Of a stretch of DNA of 64,000 nt, positions 43,375 to 53,811 are shown piece by piece. The number at the start of each line of letters is the position of its first letter. Within the stretch, counting starts at the first letter, position 1. Position numbers and translations under genes: made by a program. The stretch comes from Aspidapion aeneum (taxonomy: Eukaryota; Arthropoda; Insecta; Coleoptera; Brentidae). The stretch lies in contig OY755045.1 of assembly GCA_963576565.1 (NCBI GenBank), positions 39,080,667 to 39,144,666 of the forward strand, in the 5' to 3' direction. The notes beneath the pieces are model-generated. The model was not told the DNA's origin. It did not search any database and worked only from the letters and a program-made list of their open reading frames with translations.

Positions 43375-44290
43375 GAACACATGTACTAACGCCCAGACTA
43401 AGTCGCAATCAATCATTTGTTTTTTGATGCAGTACTGATAGAACTGCATCAAGAAGTAGGGAGGGGGGGCTGAAGAGGTGGCGATGAAAGTATGATGATA
43501 TAAGCCTTTTGGTATGGAAGAAAAGACCCATTATAACCTACTTCTCCTTAGAAAGAACCCCGCAATCTACTGTCATAAAACAAGGTTTGAATATAAATGG
43601 TATTTTTGCCATTTATAAGTTTTTAAATATTTTTATTTAAATATTGTTTTCTACATTAACAAGCATTAATTACATGCAAGACTAGCTTAAAAAACAAGTA
43701 CAATTTACGGCAACCCAGCGATTTGTTTTTAGGCATGGTTTTCAGGTTTGCTGTATTTTATTAAGAGTTGTATTCGACTAATTTGTCCTTTGAGCCACTT
43801 TGTAACTGGAAACAAATTCAACACTTTAACTGCCATGCTGATTTAGAGAAAAAATGTGCCGGGTCACGTGGGCCAAAACATTTTTTTCGCCTTAAGCACT
43901 TTATTTGTGTTTATTTTAAGTAAAAGTCAAGAAAGAAGACAAGTTTTTTGTTTTTTTTTGTCAAAAACGCCGTGTCCATATATGGCACACAAGGCATTGC
44001 GATATGTACACATGGCAGAGAATTAAAATTGGCCGTGTTCATATATGGTACACATGGCAGTTAAAGTGTTAACGAACTATTTTTATTTTTTTAAAAACAT
44101 ACGCATTTCTCGCTTACGCTGGTGTCTTGTGTCTTTGTCTAGAGCGTTTAAAGCACAGTCTTTCTTTTTTCTTAACATTATAGTTCAAGCCAATCATTCT
44201 ACTAATTTAAAATTTATAGTAATTTACTAAATAATTGAACATAAAAACTCTATAGACTTCAGTGAACCATGCGGGAAAACTGGAACACGT
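43375..44290 (+). repeat. Segmental tandem duplication, unit 2
   Basis: It repeats unit 1 with high identity in the shared parts, for example CTACTGTCATAAAACAAGG and TTTGTCTAGAGCGTTTAAAG. It lacks the Helentron-like insertion but has its own TTAA-flanked miniature element (43822-44066) and an extra GGGAGGGGGGGCTGAAG stretch. Confidence 0.8.
43822..44066. mobile_element. piggyBac-type miniature element
   Basis: Perfect 15-16-bp inverted ends CACTTTAACTGCCATG are flanked by TTAA on the right (44067-44070) and TCAA on the left (43818-43821; one substitution). The unoccupied counterpart in duplication unit 1 reads AAATTTAACAAAC, confirming a TTAA target. The 245-bp inside has two repeats of a CATATATGGYACACA word near the right end. 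TTAA targeting is diagnostic of piggyBac transposases. Confidence 0.85.
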
Positions 44291-44665
44291 CTCAAATTAA
44301 GGCAGGCAGCTTCGTAAAGCATAGCAAGAGTAGTGAGAGAAAAAAAAAAACGAAAAGCGAAAAAAGCTCAGAAGCAAAAAAACGCGGTTTTAGAGCCTCG
44401 TTGAAAGCTTTTGGTTTTTTAAAAAGTTTCTTTTAATTGGGAAAAATCGACGAAAACTACCCATGTCAAGCAATGTGAATTTTTGTTTTAAGGGAAAATT
44501 TTGCTAAACTACAAGCAGTATGGCGGATAAATGAATGTTAAAGAAGTAATAATAAGGATAAAAATTTATTTTAGTATTTATTATTTAATTAACAAAAAAA
44601 CATTAAGTAAGTACAACCATTCCGCGTTTATCCTTAATTGGGTTAACATTTCGCGTTCTATCTAC
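44291..44665. other. Nothing recognised
   Basis: A short AT-rich stretch between the duplicated segment and mariner copy 2, without repeats or coding signals. Confidence 0.35.
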
Positions 44666-44828
44666 TACGAGGGCTGTCTTTTATATTTTGCATATGGGAA
44701 CATAGAGGGCGACATTGATTAAGTGTCGTTAAACTTAATCTCAGTCTTTACCTTACCTAAATTCAAAACGTCAGTGCGATACATATAGTCTTATAGCTTT
44801 AGTTAGGTTTTTATGTATTTTTAGAAAT

Positions 44829-45329
44829 TTGATATGCACAGAAAAGAATGAAATGTTCGAGCGCAAATGCCACGATATAAATACACACGTAGGAAGTAGG
44901 CAGAATTCTGAAGTATGGAAATTCATTTCTACAGTACAAAACACAACAAAAGAAAAAGTAAACATCCAGATCATCAAACCAGAACAATGTACAGAACACT
45001 ATAAGGGACTGCTGCAGGAGAGGAGACCCGAATATCTGGCAGCCTCTCCGAAGAGAGACATAGAAGTACATGGAGAGGAAGTAATCATCGAAAAGGAAAT
45101 GATAAGGAATAGTATTAAAAAGCTTAAATCCGGAAAAGCTAGCGGACCTGGGGGAATATATGCTGAAATGCTCAAATATGGATCAGAGAAACTACTCGAA
45201 AATCTCACATATATTATTAATCAATGCATAAACGGACATCCAGTACGTGATGACTGGAAAATTGCATTCATATCCTCAATACATAAAAAAGGAAACAAGC
45301 TGGATTGCAACAATTACAGAGGAATTTAA
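44829..45329 (+). pseudogene. LINE RT, N-terminal part
   Basis: The frame reads KKLKSGKASGPGGIYAEMLK and then IAFISSIHKKGNKLDCNNYR, conserved blocks before the finger/palm of non-LTR RTs, and stops at a TAA directly after YRGI. The next frame fragment continues the same protein, so the stop is a lesion. Confidence 0.82.
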
Positions 45330-45344
45330 GTAACCAGTACTCTA

Positions 45345-45575
45345 AGTAGATTGTACGGTAGGATTCTTAGAGATCTAATAGAGAATGATTTTCATGAACA
45401 AGAAGAAGCAGGGCAAAGTGGGTTTCGTGCAGGCAGATCTTGTAGTGATAATGTTTTTTGTCTTAAACAAGTAATTGAGAAAAGGAGCGCCAGAAATATA
45501 GAGACTCATGTTACCTTTGTGGACCTACAAAAAGCATATAATACCGTTCCAGTAGAAAAATTATGGACAGTGTGA
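45345..45575 (+). pseudogene. LINE RT, motif A part
   Basis: SGFRAGRSCSDNVFCLKQVI and VDLQKAYNTVP (motif A, with the catalytic Asp kept) are readable, followed by a TGA. It lies in the same direction and protein order as the neighbouring fragments. Confidence 0.82.
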
Positions 45576-45639
45576 GAGCAGACTAATATCAATTATACAT
45601 ACATAAAAGCGATAAAAGAACTATACAAAGGGTCAAAAT

Positions 45640-46360
45640 CTAAAATTAAAATTGGAAATCGAGTTTCAAAAGAATTCCTGGTAACGAAAGGCTTAAGACA
45701 GGGATGTTGTATCTCTCCAACTCTTTTTAAAATATATATCGCAGTAGCTCTAAAAACTGGAAACGCAAAGTACACGGCATGGGAATACAACTTAACGACC
45801 GATTTACCATATACATACTACAGTTTGCTGACTACCTAGTAATTGTAGCTAATGATAAAGGAGACATGGAGTATATGATGAGAAAGTTAACGGAAGAATA
45901 CCAAAAGTGGGGGTTAACAGTGAACGTGGACAAGACACAGTACTTATGTATTGGAAACGAATCAAGTGAATTAGAAATAGAAAATGGACAAACAATATCT
46001 CCATGTAATGAGTATGTATACTTGGGTGTCACATTTGATAAGACAGGAACAGACTGTAAAGTACTGGAAAAAAAAATAGTAAAACCAAAAAAGGTTATTG
46101 GTTGTCTTAACAGTATTTTATGGAGCAGAGAGATAAAAAAGAATGTAAAATTTAACATATATGAAACAATGGTGAAAAGCACGCTGTTGTATAAAATAGA
46201 GACTTGTCGCGTTACAGAAAAATACAAAGCAAAAATGGAAAGTGTCGAAATGGATGCAATAAGAAAATCAATGAGAATATCTAGAACAGATCATATAAGA
46301 AATGAGATCATAAAAGAAAGAATGGGAATCGAGGGAAGCATAACGGATGACATCACTTAA
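45640..46360 (+). pseudogene. LINE RT, motif C part with FADD changed to FADY
   Basis: The frame passes through KGLRQGCCISPTLFK at about 45700 and, after a break, GIQLNDRFTIYILQFADYLV. The catalytic FADD of the family (see 21634) is FADY here: one of the two metal-binding aspartates is lost, so the enzyme would be inactive even without stops. It continues through KTQYLCIGNES, VYLGVTFDKTG and ESVEMDAIRKSMRISRTDH to a TAA. Confidence 0.85.
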
Positions 46361-46585
46361 AGGTAACTGATATGGTACGGCCATGTACAACGGATGAGCC
46401 ACGAAAGATTACCAAAGCAGGTCCTAGAATGGCAACCAATAGGGCGCAGAAAAAGAGGGCGTCCTAAACTGGAATGGCAACAGTCAATCCAAAAATTAAT
46501 GAGTCAAAAAAACCTGACGGAAGATGACTGTCAGGATCGAAGGAGGTGGAGAATAGGCGTGGGACAACGTAGAAAAACGTTCTAA
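46361..46585 (+). pseudogene. LINE C-terminal domain
   Basis: The frame reads RLPKQVLEWQPIGRRKRGR and RRRWRIGVGQRRKTF to its stop. The same block is at 55430-55630, almost identical. The basic GRRKRGRPKLEW segment is typical of the C-terminus in this LINE group. Confidence 0.85.
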
Positions 46586-48220
46586 ACCGACATAGTAGTA
46601 GTAGTTTTTTAAGTTAACAAATCAGTCGAAAAATGAAATTAAACCGAGAACATTTTTGGGTTTTAATGTTTTACAACTTTCGAAGGAAATTATCTCAACA
46701 AGAATGCCTTGCCGAGTTGATTTCAATTTTTGGTAACGAAGCACCAAATCAGTCGACAGTTTCTCGTTGGTAGGCTGTCACCCAGAAAAACGTCGATGCT
46801 GTGCGCACATCTCATCATGAAGGTGATATCGCGAGATTGAGGCTTCATTGAAGATTTCAAAGACCTCAATTCAAAAAATTTTGCATGAAGAATTAGAGGT
46901 CTGGATACCGCACCTGTTAAACGGAGGACTGAAAGAAGCTAGGGTGGTGTCAGAATACTCTAGACCGCTTGAATGCAGGAAACTCAAAAAGCGTGTACAG
47001 CATTGTCAGTAGTGATGAATCGTGGATTTACTAATATGACACCAAAAATAAACGTTAGTCGTCTGTTTGAGTGTTCCAAGATGAAGAAAAGGCAACAAAT
47101 GTCATCAGGTCTGAAAGAGTATCCAACCAAAGTGTAGCGACAATCCCTGTGGAAGATTAAAGGACTGTTGGTACATCACCATTTGTTTGCCGAAACTCAT
47201 CGCTGAGCTTCGAAAAACGAACCATGAACGACGAATCATCCTCCACCAAAACAGTGCAAGTACGCACAAAGCACAAAAAATTATTAAATTTTTTACAACA
47301 CAAAACGTCGGATTGTTGGACCATCCTCCATAGAATCCCGACTTAAGTCCTAACGATTTCTATACTTTTCCGAAAGTCAAGAATGGAAGCGTGGTCAAAG
47401 ATCTCAGTCGCCAAAGGAAGCAGTCGACGCCTTCAAGAGTACAATTTTGACAGTACCAACAAACGAGCGGAATTACAGCTTTCACAACTGAGCTCTCTCT
47501 CTCTGAGAGAATTCATTAATTTTCGTGGATAATACCTATAGAAACAATAAAGTCTTTAAAAGTTATTTACTGTTTAATTCCAGCTGTATATGCAAAGTTT
47601 AAAATACAACTCTCGTAATATAACTTACACAAAGCAAGATGTCAATTTATAAAGGGTTCCTATTTCTTAAATCATTAAATAATAGATATTCTATTCTATA
47701 GATAGATAGATATATATTTTTATTCACCAAATTATTATACAAATACAGGCTTTGTCACAAAATGATAGTACTTATAATTCTAAAAAATACATTGCATAAT
47801 TCATATTATAAGTAATTGAGGTAACTAAAAGAACACTAGGTATATGACAAATATTTTTTTTTACTGATGAACAAACAAACAAAAAATTTGCTTAAAAATA
47901 TTTCAAAACCAGTTTTCTAGCTTTTTAAAGATTTTTCATATTCACCTAAAGTGTACGGTGCTAAATTAAATAGCATTTTTTAAATATCTTTTTTAAACTT
48001 TTTATTTTGTAATGATGTCAAATTATCTGGAAGCAAGTTATAGTAAGTTAGAGCGGCAAAGTAATTTTTTAATAAAAATATGATTAAATTTGGGCTGCAC
48101 TAGCTTTTTGTTATTTGTTGTGCTATAGGTATGCACATCTGTTAATTTTTTGAATTTGTTTACATTTTCATGGACATAATTTAATAGTTTAAATAAATAT
48201 ATAGCACAAACGGTCAAAAT

Positions 48221-48406
48221 TTATTTTTGTTTGAATATGTTTCTGCAGGACTCTAGTGGCGCCAGACCAAACATGATTCTTACATTCCTTTTTTGAAGAA
48301 TAAATACGCGCTCGATTTCTACTGCTTGGCCCCATGACAAAATGTTGTACGCCAAGGCAAAGTATGCATTAGCATAATATAAACCTAAAGTTGCTTCTTC
48401 TGTCAT
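48221..48406 (-). pseudogene. LINE RT C-terminal region
   Basis: LGLYYANAYFALAYNILSWG, VFILQKRNVRIMFG and ESCRNIFKQ form the conserved block YYAxxxSxLxYGIxxWG...ILQKRxIRxIxG...SCRxLFK of CR1/Jockey-type LINEs. Confidence 0.78.
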
Positions 48407-48549
48407 AGAATATTTAAGTGTTTTTATGGCAAAGCACGATTTTTTTTAAATTATTACAAACATGATCTATTTGGTACTCCCAACTCAAATTTTTATCTAA
48501 ATATGATCCCAAAAATTTTGTATTGGTTACTTCAGGTATTTGTCTAGCA

Positions 48550-48921
48550 TCACATGTAAAATGTAAAGTTTAAAAAGGTTTTAAGTAGTTTCCTGTAAAT
48601 TGGATAAAGCATGTTTTTTCGAGATTTACTATTAAATGGTTTTTTTTCACAGTCATTTATGAACTGGGCTATTACAGTGTTCACTTTTGTTTGAATCACC
48701 TCCAAAGACTTTCCAGATAGTACCGCCGTGCAGTCATCTGAGAACTGAAATAATTTACAGTCAAACGAGCGGATCCAGTCATTCACCCTACCCCTAACAC
48801 CCATTCTTTGAAGTTTCTGACAAAGGAATCCCGGATCCAGAGTGTCAAACGCCTTTGATAGATCAAAGAAAATGCCAGTGACAATCTCCTTATCATCCAG
48901 TTTCTCATAAATATATTGCAC
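48550..48921 (-). pseudogene. LINE RT palm domain with deletion
   Basis: The frame contains motif A (TGIFFDLSKAFDTLDPGFL, catalytic Asp present) and jumps within a few codons from RVNDWIRSF to LFQFSDDCTAVLSG, the motif C region. About 70 residues normally between these motifs are missing, so an in-frame deletion has fused them. Motif C reads FSDD rather than the usual YADD/FADD. Confidence 0.75.
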
Positions 48922-48955
48922 AAGAGAAGTTGTTGCCTGTTCAGTAGACCTGCCA

Positions 48956-49153
48956 CTACTGACAGTCAGCTAACAGATTTTCTTGATCGAAAACTGCTTT
49001 TTCAAACATTTTTGAAACTGGGCTCATTGTTGCTTTTTTATAGATAGGAGTAATTTTAGATGTTTTAAGTTGATAAGGAAAAATTCCGGATACCACTGAT
49101 TTATTAATAATAATTATAATCTTTTTATTAAATTTTATAATCTGATTTAACAA
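48956..49153 (-). pseudogene. LINE RT finger region
   Basis: SVVSGIFPYQLKTSKITPIY followed by KKA and SPVSKMFEKAVFDQ are the blocks that precede motif A in CR1/Jockey-type RTs (xGxFPxxLKxAxVxPIxKK, PxxSKxxE). The first part is low-complexity lysine/isoleucine from AT-rich DNA. Confidence 0.72.
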
Positions 49154-49195
49154 AAAATGTAAAAAAGTCAGGTTTAACGCCTTGTATATTAAAAA

Positions 49196-49515
49196 GCAAA
49201 AAGATCTGACAAAAACTTTTACATCTTAAACATGGAGGTTTTGTTCAAAAAGTATTTTAATTGCGTTCCATACTTTAAATTTCGTTAGAATTTGGTATTG
49301 TAATTAATTTTCTCTGTTTTTGGTTTTAGTGTGAATTAGATTATTTTAAATAAAAATAAAATTAAGTTTTTTTTAATTTGATAAGAGCATTCAATTTAGG
49401 TGTACAGAAAACGCCACATAAAATGCATACAGTAGTGGTTAGCCGCCGATATGAGTTTTTGAAAATTTGCTATTTGCAGGGCTTGTTGTAACTGAGTGAT
49501 ATTTGCAAAAAGGGT
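49196..49515. other. Nothing recognised
   Basis: A short AT-rich gap between the LINE remnant and the nested foldback, with no coding signal. Confidence 0.3.
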
Positions 49516-49520
49516 TAATT

Positions 49521-50530
49521 TTTTTCACGGTGGACAGAATAGACCAGTGTTCGGATCTTATATATATGTCGAATTTTTCACGTCACTGGTGGTCCAGCTG
49601 ATTTTTGTAAACAAAAGTTATATATGGTATGAACAACGGAACAACTAATATTTTTGGAATTTTTTGAAAACTAAGGCAATTTTCCTACTGTTTTCTGGTA
49701 CATCCTTATAAAATGTAATTTTCTAGACGTATTGTCGTTATTTTTTGTTAGCTCGCTTTATTTTTTATTACACAAAACTTAAACTACAAGTCAAACTGAA
49801 TGTGATCGTTTAGTATTAAAGGTGAACCGAGGACTTGGGAAGTTAACAAAGATGTAGGTCAGCGGATTATTTTTGAAGCCGAAACGAACACATTGTTTTA
49901 TTCGAATTTTAATTTTTGTGTAAAGAGAAATGAAGCGGGCTAAAAAAATAACGACTGGTATGTCTGAAAAATATTATTTTATAAGAATATACTAAAAAAT
50001 AGGAAAATTGCCTTAGTATTCAAAAAATAAAAAAAATATTAGTTGTTAATATCATATCTAACTTTTGTTTACAAAAATCAGCTGCACCACCACTGACGTG
50101 AAAATATAAGGTCCGAACACTAAGGTACTCATCGTCAAGCAAGCTTTACAGGTAGCGAAGCCTAACTCTGATTTTCTTTATAATTTTTGACATGTTTTCC
50201 TAGGTTTCGCATTGGCGGCTCGTTGTTATTTTAAAAATGTGGTTTTAACACAGTCTAAAGATCTATTTAATAATGATACAGTTTCAAGATAGTTTGCAGC
50301 ATAACTTTTTAATTCTAATTACATAAATATATATAGGTTAGGTACCTTCATACTGTGCAAAACAACATCTTCAAAATAAAACAAAACCGCCAATGCGAAA
50401 CCGAGGAAAACATGTCAAAAATAATAACCAAAAAATAGAAAGCATGACGTTAGCTTCGCTTCCTATAAAGCTTGCCTTTACGATGAGTGTCCTTACCGAA
50501 CACCGGTCTATTCTAGGCACCGTGAATTTT
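49521..50530. mobile_element. Nested pair of foldback elements
   Basis: The outer ends CACGGTG, AATAGACCAGTGTTCGG (49530-49555) and, reversed, AATAGACCGGTGTTCGG (50493-50518) are inverted. Inside, one foldback has arms about 49550-49760 and 49925-50125 (shared GCTGATTTTTGTAAACAAAA, GGCAATTTTCCTA). A second, independent foldback has arms about 50130-50175 and 50445-50490 (shared CATCGT, CAAGCTTTA and GCGAAGC). The second seems inserted next to the right arm of the first. No coding sequence was found. Confidence 0.7.
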
Positions 50531-50797
50531 TCTGACAAATAAATAAAATAATAAGGAGACTTCCCCTATAGTTATCTTAGTGTCTAACGGTTCTACAAGG
50601 CTACTTATTAACGTTAAGTACTAATAAAAAATTTGGGAAAATAATACAACAAAAATAATTTCCTTTTTACACCAAAATAAAAAAATTGATCAAATCAGAC
50701 GCGCCGGTTGGTTGGGGCGCCGTGTAGCGGCTCACTATAAATAATATCATACCTTCTTGTTAGGTTTGTAACACTATGCTTAACAACGGATATCTTT

Positions 50798-51342
50798 AAA
50801 ATACTCTGCCAATATATGGGCACCTAAGCTTACACTAGGGACTATAGTTATAGTGTATTTGTAAGGTAATATAACTAAATACTGAAATATATTTTATTCA
50901 ACTTCAGACTCAATTACCTTTCGTTTGATACCACACAAGCCATGTTTTGACTTAAACTTTAATTTTTAAAATCTACCTCTACCATTTTTTTAAAATAAAC
51001 TAAAATGTATTTTGTTTAACCCAAACTCAACTACCTTTCGTTTGACATCACACACGCAATTATTTCACATAAACTCTAATTTTTTTAATCTACCCCCACC
51101 CTTTTACTTGCCTTGTGTTCAGTGGATTTTGTTCATTTTTAAATGGGACCATCTCGACCCAAGATCCACCCTAGGTACCGAATTTCATTTAAATCGGGCT
51201 AGCAATTTTTGCGTTATGCGCGTTGGTCGTTACAGGCAGACAGACAGACAGACAGACATACAGACAGATAGACGGCGCTAAAAAAGTTTAAAAACGATCT
51301 GAAACGCAAAGATATATAAAAAATTTTGAAATCGGAGCCCCA
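50798..51342 (+). mobile_element. CAGA-bearing Helentron-like repeat, copy 2
   Basis: It starts TCTGCCAATATATGGGCACC and AAGCTTACAC, holds two tandem units (CAACTTCAGACTCAATTACC and CAACCCAAACTCAACTACC-like), a CAGACAGACAGA run at 51236-51272, then CTGAAACGCAAAGATATATA. It stops at AAATCGGAGC, so the terminal hairpin seen in the other copies is missing. Confidence 0.68.
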
Positions 51343-51545
51343 TATTTGATAAAATTATACGAATATGGTTTTTGAAGAGGGTGGGGGGGAATGACAGAAG
51401 ATGAGATGGTTGGGAGCAGGGAGGACTACAAAGGAATTACAGCAAATTAGAGGGCATTTGCAATGGGTAATCAAAGGAATTTCATTAAAATCGCCTGAAA
51501 TTTAGTTATTTTTTACATACATTCATACATACATAACTATATATA
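51343..51545 (+). repeat. Dispersed repeat, copy B (left part)
   Basis: It shares GATAAAATTATACGAATATGG, GGGAGCAGGGAGGACTA and TTTGCAATGGGTAATCAAAG with copy A at 39180. Compared with copy A, 51548-52820 is an insertion; the remainder resumes at 52823. Confidence 0.65.
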
Positions 51546-51547
51546 TA

Positions 51548-52820
51548 CAGGGTGTCCCAAAAGTCCGAGTCCACCTAAATTTCTTCTGAACTATTGAAGA
51601 TAACTGAACCATATTTGGCAGTGATTAATAATAATAAAATATTTATTTTTTGAAAGGTCGGATGTGCTGCCTCTACATTAAGGGGCGGCATAGGGGCGGT
51701 CAACTTAAAATTTTTAAATTGAAACTCCTATCGAGTGATAGCTCATTTTAAAGGTAATTGAAAAACGAATATTCTGACATAACTGCCAATTGTCTACGTC
51801 AAATCTGTCAAAAGCTATGGACTGCCAAACCTAATTTTTTCAGTTTTCTTTTAATTAACAAGTTTGTTGTTTTAAACAAAAACCCTATTCAATGATAACA
51901 GTCTTTGAAAAAACAAACATTTTGGCGTAGTGCCCCTTGCCTGTGTGAGACATGTCAAAATCTGTCGACTGCCAAACTTATTCTTTTACCATTTTTGCCA
52001 ATTTCACAAGTTTTGTGTAACCATAGCATATTCGAAAGGCCTTTCAAACACTAACATGTTGACGGAGCTGTCACTTATTTACGTTAAACATATTTTCTAA
52101 ACTTTTTGACAAATTTGTATTTTCAGATGCCATGATCAAATGAAAATAAAGTTGAAATTATTTTTTTATGAGACATAGGTCTCTTGTTCTCCCATAAAAA
52201 AAAATTATTTCAATTTTATCTTCATTTGATCGTGGCATTTTAAACACTACTTCAAACTGAAGTCAAAAAAATTTTGAAAAAATGTTTGACGTAAGCAAGT
52301 GACAGCTACGTCAATTTGTCAGTTTTTGAAAGACCTTTCGAAGCTTTAGTTAGACCAAGCTTGTGAAATTTGTCAAAAATAGTAAAACAATAGGTTTGAC
52401 AGTCGATAGATTTTGTCATGTTTTACATAGGCAAGGAGCAGTTACACCAAAATGTTGGCTATTCAAAGACCTTTCAAACAATATATCATTCAGTAGGCAA
52501 GCAACATGAGAATTTTAACGAAGATAGAAAAAATTTGGGTTGACAGGCTATAGCTTTTGACAGATTTGACGTAGACAATTGACAGTTATGACAAAATGTT
52601 AATTTTTCAAAGACCTTTATAACGAGGTATCACTCGATAGGAGTTTCAATTTGAAAATTTAAAGTTAACCGCCCCTATGCGGCCCCCTAATGTAGAGGCG
52701 TCACATCCACCCCTTCAAAAAATAGATATCTTAATATTATTGATCACTGCCAAATATGGTTTAGTTATCTTCAATAGTTCAGAAGATATTTGGGTGGACT
52801 CGGACTTTTGGGACACCCTG
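51548..52820. mobile_element. TA-flanked foldback transposon with about 600-bp arms
   Basis: The ends are CAGGGTGTCCCAAAAGTCCG on both strands, flanked by TA. Pairing continues inwards almost the whole length: TTCAGAAGAAAT, GATCACTGCCAAATATGG, CTATCGAGTGATA, TTGTCTACGTCAAATCTGTC and TAGCTTTTGACAG blocks appear inverted on both sides. The centre (about 52150-52250) pairs ATGAAAATAAAGTTGAAAT with its complement. The 1,273-bp element could therefore fold into one long hairpin. Within each arm, short words (GTCAAAA, GACAGCT, AAAGACCTTTC) recur. No protein is encoded. Confidence 0.85.
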
Positions 52821-52822
52821 TA

Positions 52823-52885
52823 TATATCCCAAGCAAAAAACATTACCCTTCATTTCGCCGAGCTGCAGTTGGGTAAAAAATGATG
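52823..52885 (+). repeat. Dispersed repeat, copy B (right part)
   Basis: ATTACCCTTCATTTCGCCG followed by GCAGTTGGGTAAAAAATGAT parallels 39500-39545 of copy A (CATTACTCTTCCTTTGGCCG). Confidence 0.6.
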
Positions 52886-52889
52886 CGCC

Positions 52890-53620
52890 TGCCTCTATTT
52901 AAGTGATGCAAACCAAAAAAAAAAACAGTCCTAACAGCAAAAGCGGGACCAAACCGTTAAACACATACTGGAGTGATTTTTAGATCCTTCAGCGATGTAT
53001 GTGAGCAATCCATTTTAATGATAAGAATTCCGTGGTGCTGTCTATTAATTTTTTTAGGCACCCGTGTGCGTAATACATTTCATGCTGGAAATTGCCTATT
53101 TGGGAGGACCTGATGTAGCCTCGGGTCACGTGGCCAGAAAACGGGTCGTCTGGCCGGTGGTTAATTAACTCAAAACCTTGTAAAGTGGTTATTTATAGGG
53201 ACCCGTTTTAATATTATTGCCACGCTGAAAATTAACTATCGATCTTTATTATTAAAAGCATGCATGATGATGTATGATTTTTCAAATTCAATTAACTATA
53301 CCTGAATGGCTCTTTTTTATCCAATTTTATCACTTATTAAAACAAGGGATAGTTTAAATGTAATAAAATAAGTTTTTGAAAGCTTAAAATAATGACTGTT
53401 TAGTTATTAATCAGCACATGTTTTGAACATTTGTAGTTATTTTTATGAATGATTAAATAAGTTTAAAATAAATTATTTCTTTGTAAAATGATTTTCTTAC
53501 AATATTGTGAAAAAAAAAACAACAAAAATTTTGAGGTTAGTTTAACATGAAATGTCAGATCGTTAACGTTAACGACAACGACATCGTTAATAACCACTAA
53601 GTTTATCAGAACCATAAACA
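52890..53620. other. No gene recognised
   Basis: AT-rich intronic DNA with no long frames or terminal repeats. Confidence 0.35.
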
Positions 53621-53638
53621 AAAGTGTAACTGCGTATG

Positions 53639-53811
53639 CAGTGGCGTATATAGAAAAAAGTTTCGGGGTGGGCCCGAGACAGTTTTGGCGGGGGCCCGAG
53701 ACCTCATGAGGCTGTATTTTATGTTTGTATTCATGAAATATGTGGAAAATATCCAAAAAAATCTTAGCTTCGGGGGGCCCGGTCCCCCCCCCCCCCGTAT
53801 ATACGCCACTG
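53639..53811. mobile_element. hAT-type miniature element with perfect 8-bp duplication
   Basis: The ends CAGTGGCGTATATAG and, reversed, CAGTGGCGTATATAC are flanked by identical TGCGTATG (53631-53638, 53812-53819). The 173-bp element has C/G runs near both ends (GGGCCCGAGAC twice on the left, a C-run on the right). It belongs to the same terminal type as 5095-5378 and 18332-18599. Confidence 0.9.

Larger units (their letters stand above)
44815..46605 (+). mobile_element. TAG-tailed RTE-like LINE, 5'-truncated, inserted in mariner
   Basis: The copy begins in the linker between endonuclease and RT and ends GACATAGTAGTAGTAG. Reversed copies at 16095/18909 and 33371/34738 and a forward copy at 55149 share its 3' end and tail, so it is the longest representative of this family here. 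The RT is related to that of the LINE at 19083. Confidence 0.85.
44666..47617 (+). mobile_element. Mariner element split by a LINE
   Basis: The left end TACGAGGGCTGTCTTTTATA and the right end (47593-47617, reading TACGAGAGTTGTATTTTAAA in reverse complement) are mariner inverted repeats including the TA target. An RTE-like LINE of about 1.8 kb interrupts it between TATAGCTTTAGT and TTAAGTTAACAAATCAG, two blocks that are adjacent in mariner copy 1 (30040-30075). The remaining mariner coding sequence downstream (46607-47560) is broken in all frames, although blocks such as CCATCCTCCATA and CCTAACGATTTCTA mark the SPDLSPND region. Confidence 0.85.
47700..49195 (-). mobile_element. CR1/Jockey-type LINE remnant (minus)
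   Basis: On the minus strand, RT pieces (49153-48956, 48921-48550, 48406-48221) are followed by about 500 bp of A/T-rich 3' region that ends GGTGAATAAAAATATAT, a polyadenylation signal, and a TATCTATC tail. The order of the pieces is that of a non-LTR RT, with an internal deletion. It is 5'-truncated near 49190. Confidence 0.75.
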
